DNA of 64,000 bases from Ptiloglossa arizonensis (taxonomy: Eukaryota > Arthropoda > Insecta > Hymenoptera > Colletidae): positions 3,286,001-3,350,000 of the forward strand of contig NC_135055.1 of NCBI RefSeq assembly GCF_051014685.1, read 5' to 3'. Each line of letters opens with the position of its first letter. The stretch's first letter is position 1. Below the pieces are notes generated by a model. That model saw nothing but the letters and a program-made list of their open reading frames with translations. It ran no database searches and had not been told where the DNA came from. The position numbers and the translations under genes were made by a program. Of the stretch, positions 1 through 12,500 are shown piece by piece.

Positions 1-1058
1 TTTTTTTTCTCGGCAAACGGTCCCTTGGGACCCTCGAATACAAGAATATTATCGGTGACCAGGATTTTCGTTCTGGTGTCGAAACAGTCGCGGAACCATT
101 TTCGTTGGATTCGAGACGATCGATGATGGAACTTACGTAACAGAAGTTCTCGAGTTGATAAGTCCCAATGAGAACGATACGAGAAAGGAGTTCGAATTGA
201 AATTAGGAAGAAATGGGACTAAAAGTTTACTGCTTGGTAACCAAAGATTATTTCGAAGCTTTCTATTTTTTTTTTTTTTTTTTTTTTTTTTCGTTGCTTT
301 TGTTGCTTGGAACGAACGATTGTCTCGTGTGAGGTATTTTTGGTTTTGAATTGTCGTGTATACATCTTTGTACATTGTGTGAAAACGTTACGTGATTTGA
401 TATTGGGAGTTTCTTGAAAGCGACTATGCTCGGGATTTATCTTTTACGAGAGACGTAACTCCTTTTCGTACGGTACTACGTACTTTGGGATACTTTGTGT
501 TTTCTTTTAGAAATTATTTCTGCACAACTTGTACGTACTATACTACACCCTGATAGTAGATAGAAGCATAAGTAAATAATATACAAGAAGAAAAACACAA
601 AAGTCCATAAAGAACCTACCATTCTTCCTTGTATGCTTTTCCCCCACGCTGTTGGGTAATAAGTTGAAACAAAATTAATTGGCTGCCCAATATCACTAAG
701 CTACCCCCACCTTATCTTTTAACTAACTTGCATCGACCAGACCGATTCTTTCTTGGAATCTTCGATAGGAACTGCCTGCAATAAGTCTTAATTTAGGCGA
801 AAATCTTAATTTAGTTCTACTTAGGGAATTTGTTCATAAAATTTAATAACGTATAGACATTTCATTCTTAGCTTACAATCATTGCGGTATCTATCTAATG
901 AAATACAAAATTTAAATGGAAAACACAATAGAACGTATTTGAACGTGTTAGATGTTGATTGTTGATTGCATATTTTTTATAGTATAAAATTTGTTCATTT
1001 ATATGTTGAAATGCTCGTTTCTTACGTTTTCTCACTGTAATAATGATCAGCGTGCAAT
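1..1058. other. Non-coding sequence upstream of tRNA-Leu
   Basis: No supportable gene is visible. The stretch holds a run of 26 T at 266-291 and otherwise unstructured AT-rich sequence. The two short ORFs around the T-run are low-complexity lysine or phenylalanine reads of that homopolymer. An exon of a gene lying to the left cannot be excluded, but nothing here looks like a conserved protein. Confidence 0.5.
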
Positions 1059-1140
1059 GTCAGGATGGCCGAGCGGTCTAAGGCGCTGCGTTCAGGTCGC
1101 AGTCCACATTGTGGGCGTGGGTTCGAATCCCACTTCTGAC
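1059..1140 (+). tRNA. tRNA-Leu (anticodon CAG), intron-less
   Basis: This is a type II (class with long variable arm) tRNA of 82 nt that decodes CUG. The acceptor stem pairs GTCAGGA with TTCTGAC, with one G-T wobble. The A-box region carries the usual GGCCGAGCGGTCTAAGGC form. The anticodon arm is CTGCG-TTCAGGT-CGCAG, giving CAG at positions 3-5 of the loop. A long variable arm follows, and the T arm contains GGTTCGAATCC. A T6 run at 1146-1151 would serve as the RNA polymerase III terminator. No intron is present. CCA is not encoded, as expected for a eukaryotic nuclear tRNA. Confidence 0.97.
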
Positions 1141-2068
1141 AAATACTTTTTTAGTCATTTTATGTCGTGTCGAATTTTCAAAAAACCGTATTCTTTTCAT
1201 ACGGGCATTTGATTATTCTTTTGCAATTATACATCGAACACATCGCGTACATTTTGTTATATTTCTATTTTAAATTGAGAATATAAAAGCACGATACAAT
1301 ACCAACAGTTTCCAATAATAAATTTTATATGTAAAATTAGTCGTACATAAGTCAGTATTTAAGGAATTAATATCAATTATTCGAATAAAAATTTCTAGAC
1401 ATTTATAATTGACAGCTGATCTTTCTCTAAAATTTATTGTAATCTGTTCATTCATTTTTCCTCAAATTCCTTGTCGATTATTTCGTATCAAATAAGTATT
1501 AGTAGACACAAATACGGAAAGAACTTTAATTTAAAAATTTGTTGCTCGGAAGGATTGGGTCTTATGCACACATTTCCAATTCTTTTGCTATATGAATTAC
1601 TCTTGTACGTACAGTTATAGAGATAACAAAAAATGTGACACGAGGGTTGAAGCCTAGCAATTTTTTAAATCACAGACATTTATTAACAAGGAAATAAATT
1701 AATACATTCGTCTCAAGTTTTCCATTTCCAACGTACGGACTCCATGCATTTCTTTATTACTTTTAAAACAATTGTGTGTTCCGATGAATATATTCATAGG
1801 TAATACACCTATAAATCCAGTACTTGTATAAGATTGTACAATAGTAATTCTTAATTTAATTTCAATATACATTGACAGTTTCAAAGAAACTTGTAATAGC
1901 TTTTGAAATAATTCAAAAACTTACAGTTTATACGATTAATGTTAAACAAGTAAATAAATTGAACATAATACATTGCTGCAGATATGTGGATAAAGCGATG
2001 AAATCCAACAGCGTGACGATAGAAAGTATAAAACAGAATTACGAAGTGTGGAACAGTTAATTGTCAAT
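1141..2068. other. Intergenic / 5' flank of the Abraxas-family gene
   Basis: AT-rich DNA without a supportable ORF. It must contain the promoter and 5' UTR of the + strand gene starting at 2069, but I see no TATA box or other distinctive core element. The short ORFs on both strands here have no recognisable composition or motif. Confidence 0.45.
1146..1151 (+). terminator. RNA polymerase III oligo-T terminator of tRNA-Leu
   Basis: Six T residues begin five bases after the tRNA 3' end, the usual position and form for pol III termination. Confidence 0.75.
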
Positions 2069-4094
2069 ATGGCGGATAGCGATTTGCTCATCACGATTTC
2101 GGGTGCTGCACTTTCTTTACTCTTCTACGAAAATGTTCGTAACAGCGGAGACCAGGTAGAGGACAAATCTTCTTCCTTGATTGTTATTAATAATGCTCTT
2201 TATTTTTCGTAATTACTCGCTGGATGAAACACACGACCTTAGCGATCTAACCTCGAACGAAGATTTCGAAAACATTGAAATAATCAAATTTTCGTTCTCC
2301 GTATTCTAGATGGGTTTTTTACTCGGAGAGAATCTTGAGTTCGTAGTGAAAACGTATACAGATTCAGACAATCAAATAGAAACTGTGAAGACACATAATA
2401 GTAAATATACTTAATTGTGGTTTATCATAATGTACAGACACCCTCAGTTCTGCAATAATATTTTGACGTTTTTAGATATTGAAACTATTATTACTTGCCC
2501 GTTGCCAGAACTTTTACACGATTCTATTGGAAGAATTAACAAAGAGAAATTAAAGGATTTTATGCATGACAAGAGCAAACAAGTTATAGGTTGGTTTCGC
2601 TTTAGGAGAAATACAGACTTGGTACCCACCATGAGAGATAAAATGTTACACAAAGAGTTTGCATCGTATTTTTCTGGAGGCAATGGTTCTAAAGAAGAGT
2701 TCTTTGTTACTTGTTTGTTAAGCTCTTCGACAAGCAATGCAAGAGGCACACATAGGTTTAAACATGTCTTTTTAAGACGCAGAAGGGGGTGAGTAAAGAC
2801 TATAATTATTTAATTATGATCTTCCTTGTCAAAATTAGAAAACAATCTGTGTTTATAGAATATTTGAACCAGTTCCTTTAAGGATAAATAATTTGGGAAA
2901 TGATTCGTTTATACACGATGGTTCAGATTATAAACCTACTCCTACCAAAAAATCATCAGATATACCAGATGTATTTACTGAACTCATAGAGTCTTTGAAG
3001 TAAGTTTGTCAATAGATAGCCTGTATCAATGATAGTGATAATATTTGAGAGTTATTTTATTTTTGATATAGGATAAAGCTATTCATAAGTATCAAATGTT
3101 TTTGAAACTATATCTTTAAGAAGTAGTAACCTTCATTGGCGCACCATAATTTTCTCCTGTTATCTTTAGTACTTAGCTGGAGCTATTTATTTTTAGTTTG
3201 GATCTCACAAGGACATCTGGACTTGAATCTGCTATTACTATACAAAAAGCAGCTGAACAATACTTGAATCAATTAATACCAAAATTATGTGAATCTGACC
3301 TTGAAGTGGCAGAGCTAGAAAGGCAAGTTAAGGAACTTAAATTTAATAGAAAAGACAAAATTAGTGGTAGTTCGAACAACTTTCATAAAAACTATGAAGA
3401 AGAGGATCGTATTAGTGAAGAAAGGCAAAAATCAGAAAAAATGTCTCCCCCAAGAATTGAATCTCCAGACAATGTTCGTGAAGATAGGCAAACATTTAAA
3501 AATCATTCTACTACAACTGTATGTATTATCATAGTATCCAAGTGTTCAATTATACATTTTAGAGAATTTATCTAGTTAATATTTTTCTCTTTGTTTTAGA
3601 GTCAAACTACTACCAAATCAAGAAATACAGCCACATCTATTGAAAAGAGTATTAACCAAAGTAAAACAAGAAAAACAAATACAGATACAGTGAAAAGTTC
3701 AAACCAAGAACTACAACCTGTAAATGCAATCTCACAACTGAAAGTTGATTGTACAGAAATCATACCAATTAGGGAGAGATGTTTTCCCAATTTAAAGTCG
3801 GAAATTGTAAAGGAATCGATCTGTAAAAGTGAAACAAATGAATGTGGTCTTGGCAAAGGTAGAGGAAAGTTGATACAAGAAACTCATCCAGGACAAAAAA
3901 AATCTAGAAAAACTTCAAGCTTGATTGCTACACGAAGTACTAGTGAATGCACTTTGCAAACTCAAGCGTTTGACAAACAAGAATCGTCTGAAGCAAATTG
4001 TGTACAGAATACAGCTTCCCAAATGACTTATAGACAAATTACGAAAAAAAAGATAAATAATACGCGCAAATCGGATTCAACAGATAACCATTAA
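2069..4094 (+). CDS. ABRAXAS2: Abraxas-family BRISC complex scaffold (Abraxas 2/FAM175B type), six exons
   Basis: The predicted protein (about 486 aa) is an MPN-minus scaffold that would hold the K63-specific deubiquitinase BRCC36 and its partners in the BRISC complex. Exons by splice words and phase are 2069-2155, 2310-2384, 2448-2788, 2859-2999, 3197-3518 and 3600-4094. All phases close, and the last exon ends in TAA. The MPN-like domain is recognisable from MGFLLGEN (exon 2) through VIGWFRFRRNT (exon 3, the hallmark motif of the family) to INNLGN (exon 4). A heptad-like region rich in E, L and K in exon 5 (about residues 225-300) fits the family coiled coil that pairs with BRCC36. The tail is charged and serine/threonine rich, and it lacks the C-terminal SPxF phosphomotif that lets vertebrate Abraxas 1 bind BRCA1. 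That favours the Abraxas 2/BRISC assignment. The start ATG (CAATATGGCG) gives a typical short N-terminus. The exon 2/3 junction is the weak point: residues VKTHN just after the chosen donor also look family-like. AATAAA overlaps the stop region at about 4094-4099. Confidence 0.9.
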
Positions 4095-5313
4095 ATAAAA
4101 CACGTTCACTTATTCTTAATTTCCACTGAAAGCTTTATAAGAACATACTTAAAATTGTAGAACATTTTATGCAAAAGAGAAAGAATTGACAGGAGTTTTA
4201 GGACGCTTACGCTACACGTGTATGCATTGTAAATATTTCTAATATGTAAGGCAAGTTTGTTTTTAGAATGTTTGAATCTTACTGAAATGATGAAGTAAAA
4301 CGCTGTTGTACCATGTTCATAGTATTGAAGCTATGCATTATAAAGTGGAGAGGCATCATAGACTGAACTACTGAATAGGTTTTAACGCGTTCTTGTGGAA
4401 GTTCTATGTATAAAAATACTTTTAAAAACTTACATTGAAACTTTTTTTTGTACTATTCCAATATTTCTAATATGTTCCCAAATATTTACAATGCTCTGTA
4501 CCCTAGATTAACTAAGTTCCAATGAAGCGCTGAAATTATTACACAGTATATGTTCTTTTCCATAAAATTTTAAACTGTGCCATTACATTTCTAAGTATTT
4601 AACGTATAAAATAAATACAGATGTTTTGCATTACCATGTTTTATAAATATTGAGTTAATACATGTGATAAATACTTTATAAATATTAATCGTAATGTAAG
4701 GTATTCACGTTAATGGAAAACTAATTTTCATCTATACAGGAATACTTTAATGGAATGTTATTAAGTAGTTAGGACATTTTGAAATTTGAAAAAAAATCGA
4801 ATTTTTTAGTCTTAAATAGTAGTTTGAAGCCCACGAGAAAACTGGATAATGATGTGATGGAAAAATCCATAAAGTGGCCTGCCGAAGACAACTATCCCTA
4901 TTTATGAGGAATTGAGCAGTGATTACTTATTAGAATTTTTTTTAATTTTTGATAATTTCAGAAAATATAAACAAACGTACAAATTTTTGTACAAATTCGA
5001 TAGGTCAAATACAAATAGCTACCACTTTCGTAATTTTTACAAAAATGGAAATGTTCAATTGTAAATGCCTAGAGAGTATACTCTAGTATAAAGTATTTTT
5101 TGAAATTTTGTTCCAGATAATCACGTTTGGCAGGAATCCTGCACACTGTTGACCCATCTTAAAAAAAAAGTCATTCAGAGCAATGCCACTAGAAATCTAA
5201 ATAAATAACATTGTAAAACAAGTCACAAAAACTTATATTAATCAAATGTTTACTTTTTTCTGCTGATGTTTTAAAATGAGTAATTTTTGAACCCTTCAAA
5301 GTGTCCTAACCCC
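4095..5313. other. Convergent 3' UTR / intergenic space between the Abraxas-family gene and HPS1
   Basis: The two genes are tail to tail, about 1.2 kb apart. The segment is AT-rich with many AATAAA-like and ATAAA words, and no ORF of note. It probably holds both 3' UTRs. I cannot place either cleavage site firmly. Confidence 0.55.
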
Positions 5314-7953
5314 TTAAAGTATGTCAGCAGGATTGTTTGGAACACCTGTAACTTCCCATATTGTAGCTGCAAGTCTCCTTGAATGTTCTAAAACACACGA
5401 TGATGTTGCCAGTCCGAGGTGAACACAATACAGTTCGTAGATTCTGATTTTATTTGCAGATAATTTGGGAAAACACGTTTCAGCCAATTTCCTACAAAAT
5501 TATAATACAAACAAAATGAAAATTCACAGTAGAATAAAAAGAAAGTTCAATACAAATGATACAAACCTATAATAATCACCGCAAAAGATACCTGGTATAG
5601 GAAAATTTTTCATTATATGATTTAAATAAGCTTTACATTTTAATGGTGAACCCTGCACAAAAAAATATATACAATAGAAACAGTGTCAAGTTGTGTCCTT
5701 GTTACTTTAAGTGCTAGAATTCACTTACAGAACTGTCCTCAAACCACAAAAAATAAGCATAATTGAATGTTGTATCTTTCCACATTACTGATAAGTGTCC
5801 TTCTTCTAAATGCATCCTGCTTTGTTTGACCATATTCCAAATCTGCAAAAATAATTTTTAATTAGGTCATGTTTACTGCAGCTTTCTTTTATTAATTGGT
5901 TTATATGATTCTCTATAAGATACCTTCTTTGTTGTAAGAGCAAGAGTTTCAGGATTAGTGAAGTCTAATGTTGGAGCAGTTAGTCGATGCGTGGTTCGAT
6001 CAATGTATATGAAATGTACAAGGCCTGGAAATTCTTCTAGATATTTATTGATGGTTAGGGAAGTTCTCGTAGATTATATGGCATTAAGGAGGTATATTTT
6101 CATATGGAATTTATCGCAAATAAAAAAAAAAATAAAATGTACTTAGAAAGCCATGGTACCAAAAATCAATCAAGTAATTACAAAAGGATATGATCCAAGG
6201 GTAAAGTTCTTCAATGCTTTTACTTTAAGGAAATCACTGAAGTCATTTAATTTTTGACGAACAAGTTTTCCAACTGTTGTGAGCACATCAACACCTTGTT
6301 TTAAAAAATTTTTGTCAAAGCAGGTTAATCTGTATAATTCTTTCAAATTATCTGTGAATCCAGGTGTATTAGATTCAATTTGAAGTATAGATTCTGGATC
6401 TCTAGATTTTAAGAGATCCATATATTTTTTTCTCACAAATTCCCACTTCAATTGTAACCTTCGTTGACACATGTCAACATCGTTACTAACGTTAGCTCTA
6501 TTTTTCTTAATTCCATCTAAAGCCTTCTTCATTGCCAAGTCAAAATTTTCAAATGCTGGTCTTAATTCATCAATGTCCCTTTGAAGTTGTAGACCATTTA
6601 TAATATTTAAATAATGGAAACTATCATACAATCCTGATGAAGTAGCTAGATTAGTCACTTCCACTATCATGACAAGATTAATACCATCTGCTAATTCAAA
6701 AATGTGAACTGCATTAGCAGTATAATCACGCTCAGACCCAAGTAAAATTAAATGACTACACAAATCATCATCAGTTAAAGAATATAAACCTTCATTGATG
6801 GAAGACTCTCTTGATCCTCCTATAATAAAGTAATATGTCAATTCACAATACCAATCATGTTAATGAAGAACTTATGGTAATGAAACTCGTACTAAATAAG
6901 TTTGTAATGTCTTCTGAAGTAGGATTTGCTAGCTTAGCTCCGAAAGCTACATGCTCGTCTTTAGAAGAACTATTTTCAGGCAAAAGAATATCACTATGGT
7001 CATCATTATTGCCATTTTTTCCAGACTGACTATCACCATTTCTTTTTTGACTGACTACCCAACACATAAGCACCATCAGTAATATATCGGAAGCATATAA
7101 GTCGTGAGCATTTTTACTGGAGTACAATGAAAGAAATTTCTGTTCTACCAATATCAATATGTGTACATTAGAAAATTCAGACTGTGCCTTTAATTTATCA
7201 CAGGCATCGTGTAATACTTTTAATATTGCTACTCCTAAATCGGTATTTATTGATAATTGTTCTATGGCTTCTGTAAGCATGCTTTGTTCACATGTTCTTA
7301 GATGCACCCATGCATCTAATAAAGAAGAAACTAAGCAAACTTTTTGTCTGCTTATTTTTAGTCTAAAACAACAGTTATAACTATAGTATTTTGCAATTAT
7401 ATAAAAATAATTTCTTCAAACTAATAATATCCTAATTAAACTTACATTCCAACGTCTGGTCCACAAACATGCCTTACAATCGATACACAGACACCTAATG
7501 TTCTTTTCATTAACTCTACTTCTTCCATGGAAATATATATGAAAGTATATCCCATAAATTCATCAAATACCATGTTTGTGCCATCATGACATCTCATTGA
7601 AGTGTAAGAATTTCCAAACTGAGAAGCCATAACATGCTGAGATGTAAGAATAGGTGAAAATAATTGCATTATCACATTTGGATTAAGTTTCAAAACAATG
7701 TCATTTGTATCCTGTAAACAATATTAATTAAGTAATGTAAATATTTTTTAATATACGAATTTGTATTTAGTACTTTATAATTCGCATTGATTAAATAGAA
7801 TTCATATTTTGTAAAAACTTAATAGAAACATACCTTGTTTTCAGAAATCAGACCTTGAAATCTAGCTAGTTTTTGAATATGGCTTGCAAATTTGTTGTTG
7901 CATTTGGTGAAAAGAACATCATTCAGATGATCGAAAATTAAAATACCCTTCAT
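5314..7953 (-). CDS. HPS1: HPS1 (Hermansky-Pudlak syndrome 1 protein homologue, BLOC-3 subunit), eight exons
   Basis: HPS1 pairs with HPS4 to form BLOC-3, the guanine nucleotide exchange factor for Rab32/Rab38 in making lysosome-related organelles such as pigment granules. Exons on the - strand are 7953-7834, 7711-7446, 7362-6893, 6819-6192, 6044-5924, 5842-5729, 5652-5567 and 5491-5314. Phases agree at every junction, and the total is 1983 nt (660 aa; human HPS1 is 700). The start MKGILIFDHLNDVLF fits the first longin domain. The middle contains a low-complexity asparagine/serine linker as in vertebrates. The C-terminal part contains YLEEFPGLVHFIYIDRTT, AYFLWFED, FCGDYYRKL and RRLAATIWEVTGVP, all close to the vertebrate protein. 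Introns are mostly 70-150 bp with GT-AG ends. The fourth intron (6191-6045) is instead minor class and starts with ATATCC. The exon-5 start is given as 6044 because it restores the conserved SYLEEF; 6068 is an in-frame alternative that adds eight residues. The protein is complete, with the stop TAA at 5316-5314. Confidence 0.94.
6045..6191 (-). other. Candidate U12-type (minor spliceosome) AT-ended intron in HPS1
   Basis: On the - strand the intron begins ATATCCTTTT, the full consensus of AT-class U12 donors. No GT donor in this exon gives the right phase. Two in-frame 3' ends are possible. One follows TTCCCTAAC (6062-6054), a near-perfect U12 branch sequence, and ends in AA at 6045, about 10 nt beyond the branch A. 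It restores the conserved SYLEEF. The other ends in AC at 6069, about 15 nt after TCCTTAAT (6090-6083). It is a classical AT-AC intron and adds eight residues. Confidence 0.75.
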
Positions 7954-8692
7954 TTTATAATTAAATTAATAGTATTTCTTGTTGGTTATTATACGATGCT
8001 GGCAATCAATATTTATATCCGAATTTATTAATGAATTAATTTTTGTTTTTGAATTATTCCGGTTTACAAACTCAATGCAGTGGCTCATTCTTAAACGCCA
8101 GATTGCTCAATACACACAGTACGCCAACCCCGCCATTTCATTCAACGCCCGTGAACAACTACTTATAGTTAACACGTTTAACTAGATTTGTACTGATAAA
8201 AATGTATGCGATAAAGTTAATTACCTACTGTTCGTGTCTTCGAATTCTACGCCAGATGTCCTTATTCCAAGAAGACACTCCAAGCGCATAATTCGAACGT
8301 GCGTAGTAATATCAATACAATATGTATACAAATACAAATATTTAGACGAGACATTTGTTAGTGATATATTCGAAATGTATACTTCTATTAATAAACAATA
8401 CAAATTCCGAGTATTTCAAATCTTTCTTTATTACACCCTTCCTTTGATTTCCCTCCAACATTTCCTCAAGTAACATAATTCATTAAGTAAAAATGAATAT
8501 GAAATGAAAATTACATTCAAAACTTTTAAATTCCTGGATTTTTAAGAAATTACGTCTCAATTATGGGAATCTGGAATACTTTGAAAGAGTAAAAATTAGA
8601 TAGAAGCATTATGTTTAAATTATACATATCGGAGTTCATTGTAATAATGTAATCATATATGTTTAACAAATAATAGTTTAAAGCTTCAACTG
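7954..8692. promoter_or_regulatory. 5' flank and probable promoter of HPS1
   Basis: This is the only space upstream of the HPS1 start that lacks a competing gene. A slightly GC-richer block (8090-8160) lies about 150 bp upstream of the ATG, which suits a TATA-less promoter. I see no clear initiator or TATA element and no coding sequence. Confidence 0.3.
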
Positions 8693-8852
8693 TCGATTTA
8701 TTTACAAAGAAAACGCGCAGTGAAATAGTATGTCCATCTAGCGGTCAGCGGAGTGAACTACATTTATGGAATGATTCTATGGTACAGGTTGCGCTATCCT
8801 AACAGGTACTGTGCGCCATATGTACTGTTTCGTTTCTTTGTAAATAAATCGA
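8693..8852. repeat. Short foldback element with 20-bp perfect inverted repeats
   Basis: The 20-mer at 8693-8712 (starting TCGATTTATTTACAAAG) is repeated as its exact reverse complement at 8833-8852, with 120 bp between. Imperfect pairing continues outward (GTTTAA on both sides). The interior carries CCATCTAGCGG, a word type common in insect repeats. It may be a tiny MITE or a structured RNA. No target-site duplication is certain. Confidence 0.55.
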
Positions 8853-9351
8853 AAATTTAAACAATAAACAATCATTTATTCAGTATGTGTGTACAATTAT
8901 TTTGATAAAATAAATTTACATTCGTGTAATTTAGACAAATTATGTATTCTATCAACGAAAATTGTCATTACTTCTCTACCAACATTAGCTTTTAACATTG
9001 ATCCTCTTTTACATAATTTTTTTATGAGAATAGTTAGTTAATTTCATTGTAATTACCAACGATTTAAGCATTAAATTATCATTAATTAAATACGTTTGAT
9101 TTTATTGTAATAATGAAGTCGTGTAAATGCGTCTAATGTACAACGTAATTGAAAGACAATAATGCGTATTTAATAAATAATTTGTTTATTCAGTTGTTCT
9201 TCCGTGCAATGACTATACCTTATCGAGGTTAAAAAAGTAGTTAGATATTTTTAGGTTCACAACAATGGCTGCATTTTATTTTTTATTTTTTTTTTTGCGG
9301 GGAAATCTTTCAAAAACACCCCTGACATTTTAGGGTTAGGCCAGAGATAGT
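8853..9351. other. AT-rich non-coding sequence
   Basis: Nothing supportable: no ORF, no repeat structure and no splice-framed exon. Confidence 0.45.
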
Positions 9352-9597
9352 TTGGGATTCCCCAGCATTTCTGGATGCGAAGCCTATCCACTAAAACCAC
9401 AATGGTGGCCATCTACTCACGATTTTGGGGAAACACCGGAAACTGTAAACAACATAACATTCGGTACCCTTCTTGAGTGGAGCACATTTGCCAAAAATGA
9501 ATATGTTTCTAAAAAAGATAGTGTGTGGATATATTCCTTGATAATATTAAGGAAAATATGGTTCAATGGTTTCAATAAATGTTCAATCTATGTATAA
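9352..9597 (+). other. Unrecognised 81-codon ORF with protein-like composition
   Basis: The reading from 9352 has balanced composition, with a W/P-rich stretch (PLKPQWWPSTHDFGETPE), unusual for chance translation of AT-rich DNA. It has no flanking splice sites that I can defend, and I recognise no family. It could be a decayed exon, a retrocopy fragment or chance. No function is assigned. Confidence 0.15.
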
Positions 9598-12500
9598 AGA
9601 ATCAAACTTTTATTTCGACAATATTTCGCTGGCGCGATTAAAAATCCGAACGAATAAAGACTTATTCGAAGAATTATTGGTTAATTTGCGCAGCATAAAA
9701 TTTGGTAAGTTAATTAACACATGGTTACAACAGCGACGAAAAATTGAAATACATAATTTACAATTATGCTAAAATAAAACTACCCTGTATCAACGAGTAA
9801 CGTATTTTTTCTTTTTTAAACTCGAAATTCGGTATCATGTGACTTAGATATACATATGTATGTATATGCTTGAATTAATTTAATTTGTCGTGCTTTCTTC
9901 TCGAACACGGTAAAAGAAACTATAATTTTTAATATTGGTAATTAATATATTGTTCTTCGTTAACGTGAAAATTAAAGCACACGAATAAAACTTTGTATAA
10001 AAACAACAACCTCTTGTCTTTAAGGGTTAATAAAGATAGTTGTCAACAGCTATTTAAAAATTAGGAAACCTTAGTTCAATATTGAAAACAAAAAAAGTTG
10101 CTAATCGTTGGTTCGTTAAATTCGAAGTCTGTTAAGTCACAATCCATAAAATCGAGAGTTTATTGCAACATTCAACATCGCTTTTCGATAAAAGTAACGG
10201 CAATTTGCTTAATAATAATATTCCAATTGTAACCTCGTCATCAATTATTCAACATTCGAATGATTACTCGAACAAGTATTCACTTAATATTTGCTTAAGA
10301 GTGACAACACAGTCCTCGGCATATACGTTATATTCGACTAGATTATATAAGTCTTTCTACTGATTTTTTTGCGTTTTTCATACATATTTTGTGTCTGTTT
10401 GGTTGCCGATCGAAATCTTAAAGTCGTTTCGAACGTCTAATGCATGTGTACAGTATCTAGGGGGTATCTCATAAGACACAAATAATCTCAATTCTCAATG
10501 GCCAAGTCAATTGGACTCTATAGTAATAATAATTTTCTAGTTCATTTTCACTTACGTGCTACTATTTCGAAAGTTTTGTATAAACCCTGCTAAAATTACA
10601 TCATCACGCCGATGATACCAACTGACTGCCTGTGATTCTGGTTTCGATCAAATCGTTTTCGCTTGGCTTCGGAATACAATGTTTTTCGTTTTTAAATTCT
10701 TGTTACTCAATTGAAAGTCCATTTCATTACACGGCCACAGATATAGAATATAGAATTGTCACTGCGAGGGCTACAGTACCGTCAACATTGTAACAAAGCA
10801 TGAAAAACGTATAGGTTATGTGCGTTAAAAACCGAACATACGACTCGACGTATCTGTGTTCGCGTGAAATTGTGCTACGTACAACGTTAAAAAAATACTT
10901 TCGATCCTGAAAGTGAACTGCCTCCGAGCAATGCAGGTTAATAATTCTCGTCGAAGTCTTGACGAACACGTCTTCTCTCTCTGTCTATGTATATAAAAAA
11001 AGTTCTTAACCTACGATTATTTTCACTTCTTATTATATTCAGGCCCTATACATTTGGCGTATCGTCAGCGCTACGAATAATATTCATCTCGAAACGATTT
11101 ACATTTTCTGACAATAGTAAAAGTTCGTTAATTACGCTACGGAAAAGTAGTAACAGTAAAAACAAATGTTTGCGAATGAAAACGGTAACACACGTCATCC
11201 ATAGGAAATACTAGGTATTACGCGAGGAATAAATTCACATTTTTAAATTTAACTCAACAACGATAACAATAACAATTTAAGCTCGGTAACCTTTCGCGAT
11301 ACAGTTAACGTAATCGTAAAAGAATATACGATACATACATGCATACGATGTATTAATCTTTCGCGAAATAATATTTGAATAAAAAACATATAACGCCTAC
11401 TTAATCTCACGATACATTCGGGCTACTGCTGACGATATAATTACAATTCTTTCCAAGTTACTTGTAAGTTAACTCTCTATAAGGACATTCGAAGTACCAT
11501 ACATATTACTCGATCGAAGTGAAGTCTGTTTTTCGATCGTTATCTTATACAATCTTTGCGTTAAAAATCCTCCTCGTGGAACGGTGCCATATTGTTACAA
11601 AAGAAACACGTGGTGCTTCTCAAGTACAACTCGTTCGGTGTTATCAACTTATTAAATGTATTAAGCCACAGACGAGATATGCATACACATGTACCTCGTT
11701 TGTGATGCAGCGTGTGATTCGATTTTTACCAGGTACAGGTACAAAGTGGCATCTATCGTCATTTTTAAGCCTTTGCAATGCAAACAGAGCCGTAAATTAA
11801 ATTAATAATTATTTTATGGAAGTCGATTACAATTATATAGATTGTACAACTTAAACAATAACTAGAGTACGTTACGTAATTTCTCAATCGCAACTAAACG
11901 TAATAAAGTGAATACAATTACCACTGGAAAAATTTGTTATTAATTGATCGTCGTTTTTCCACTAAGTGTCGTTAACGTAGAAATTTATATAATGAGCGTC
12001 TACGTTCTATCTTTTTATAAATAAAAATCAGTAGAGTCTCGTCTCGTGTATTGTATTGCTAATTTCGAATGAGATTAAAGATTATAAATAAAAGTTCCGT
12101 TGAAACGTACAGATAATGTTCGACGTTCGATAATAAATCAAACATCCGTGACTAGTAGTGTAATTATTGCAAGAGGTACAGCACCACTTTATTCCCGTTC
12201 GTCGTACTTTCGTGAGGCAACCTCGTTAGAAACAAGCACACGTATTTGTATGCACGAATTGACTGGAAACACGCGCGCACGAATTTCCCTTTTATTACTC
12301 GACAGGGGAATTCAGAAATATTGTTGTAATTTCTCGATCCGATTGACAATAAAGATAATCGTCTTCGATCGAACGCAGGCTTTCTGCCTGCACGGTTGAG
12401 TATCGGTCAATAATTATTGTTGCATCATGTGGATGCAAATTAGGCTCGGTCGGTAACCGTGTCAGGCCGTCGTATTGCAAATAAAGCAAACCTCAATTTG

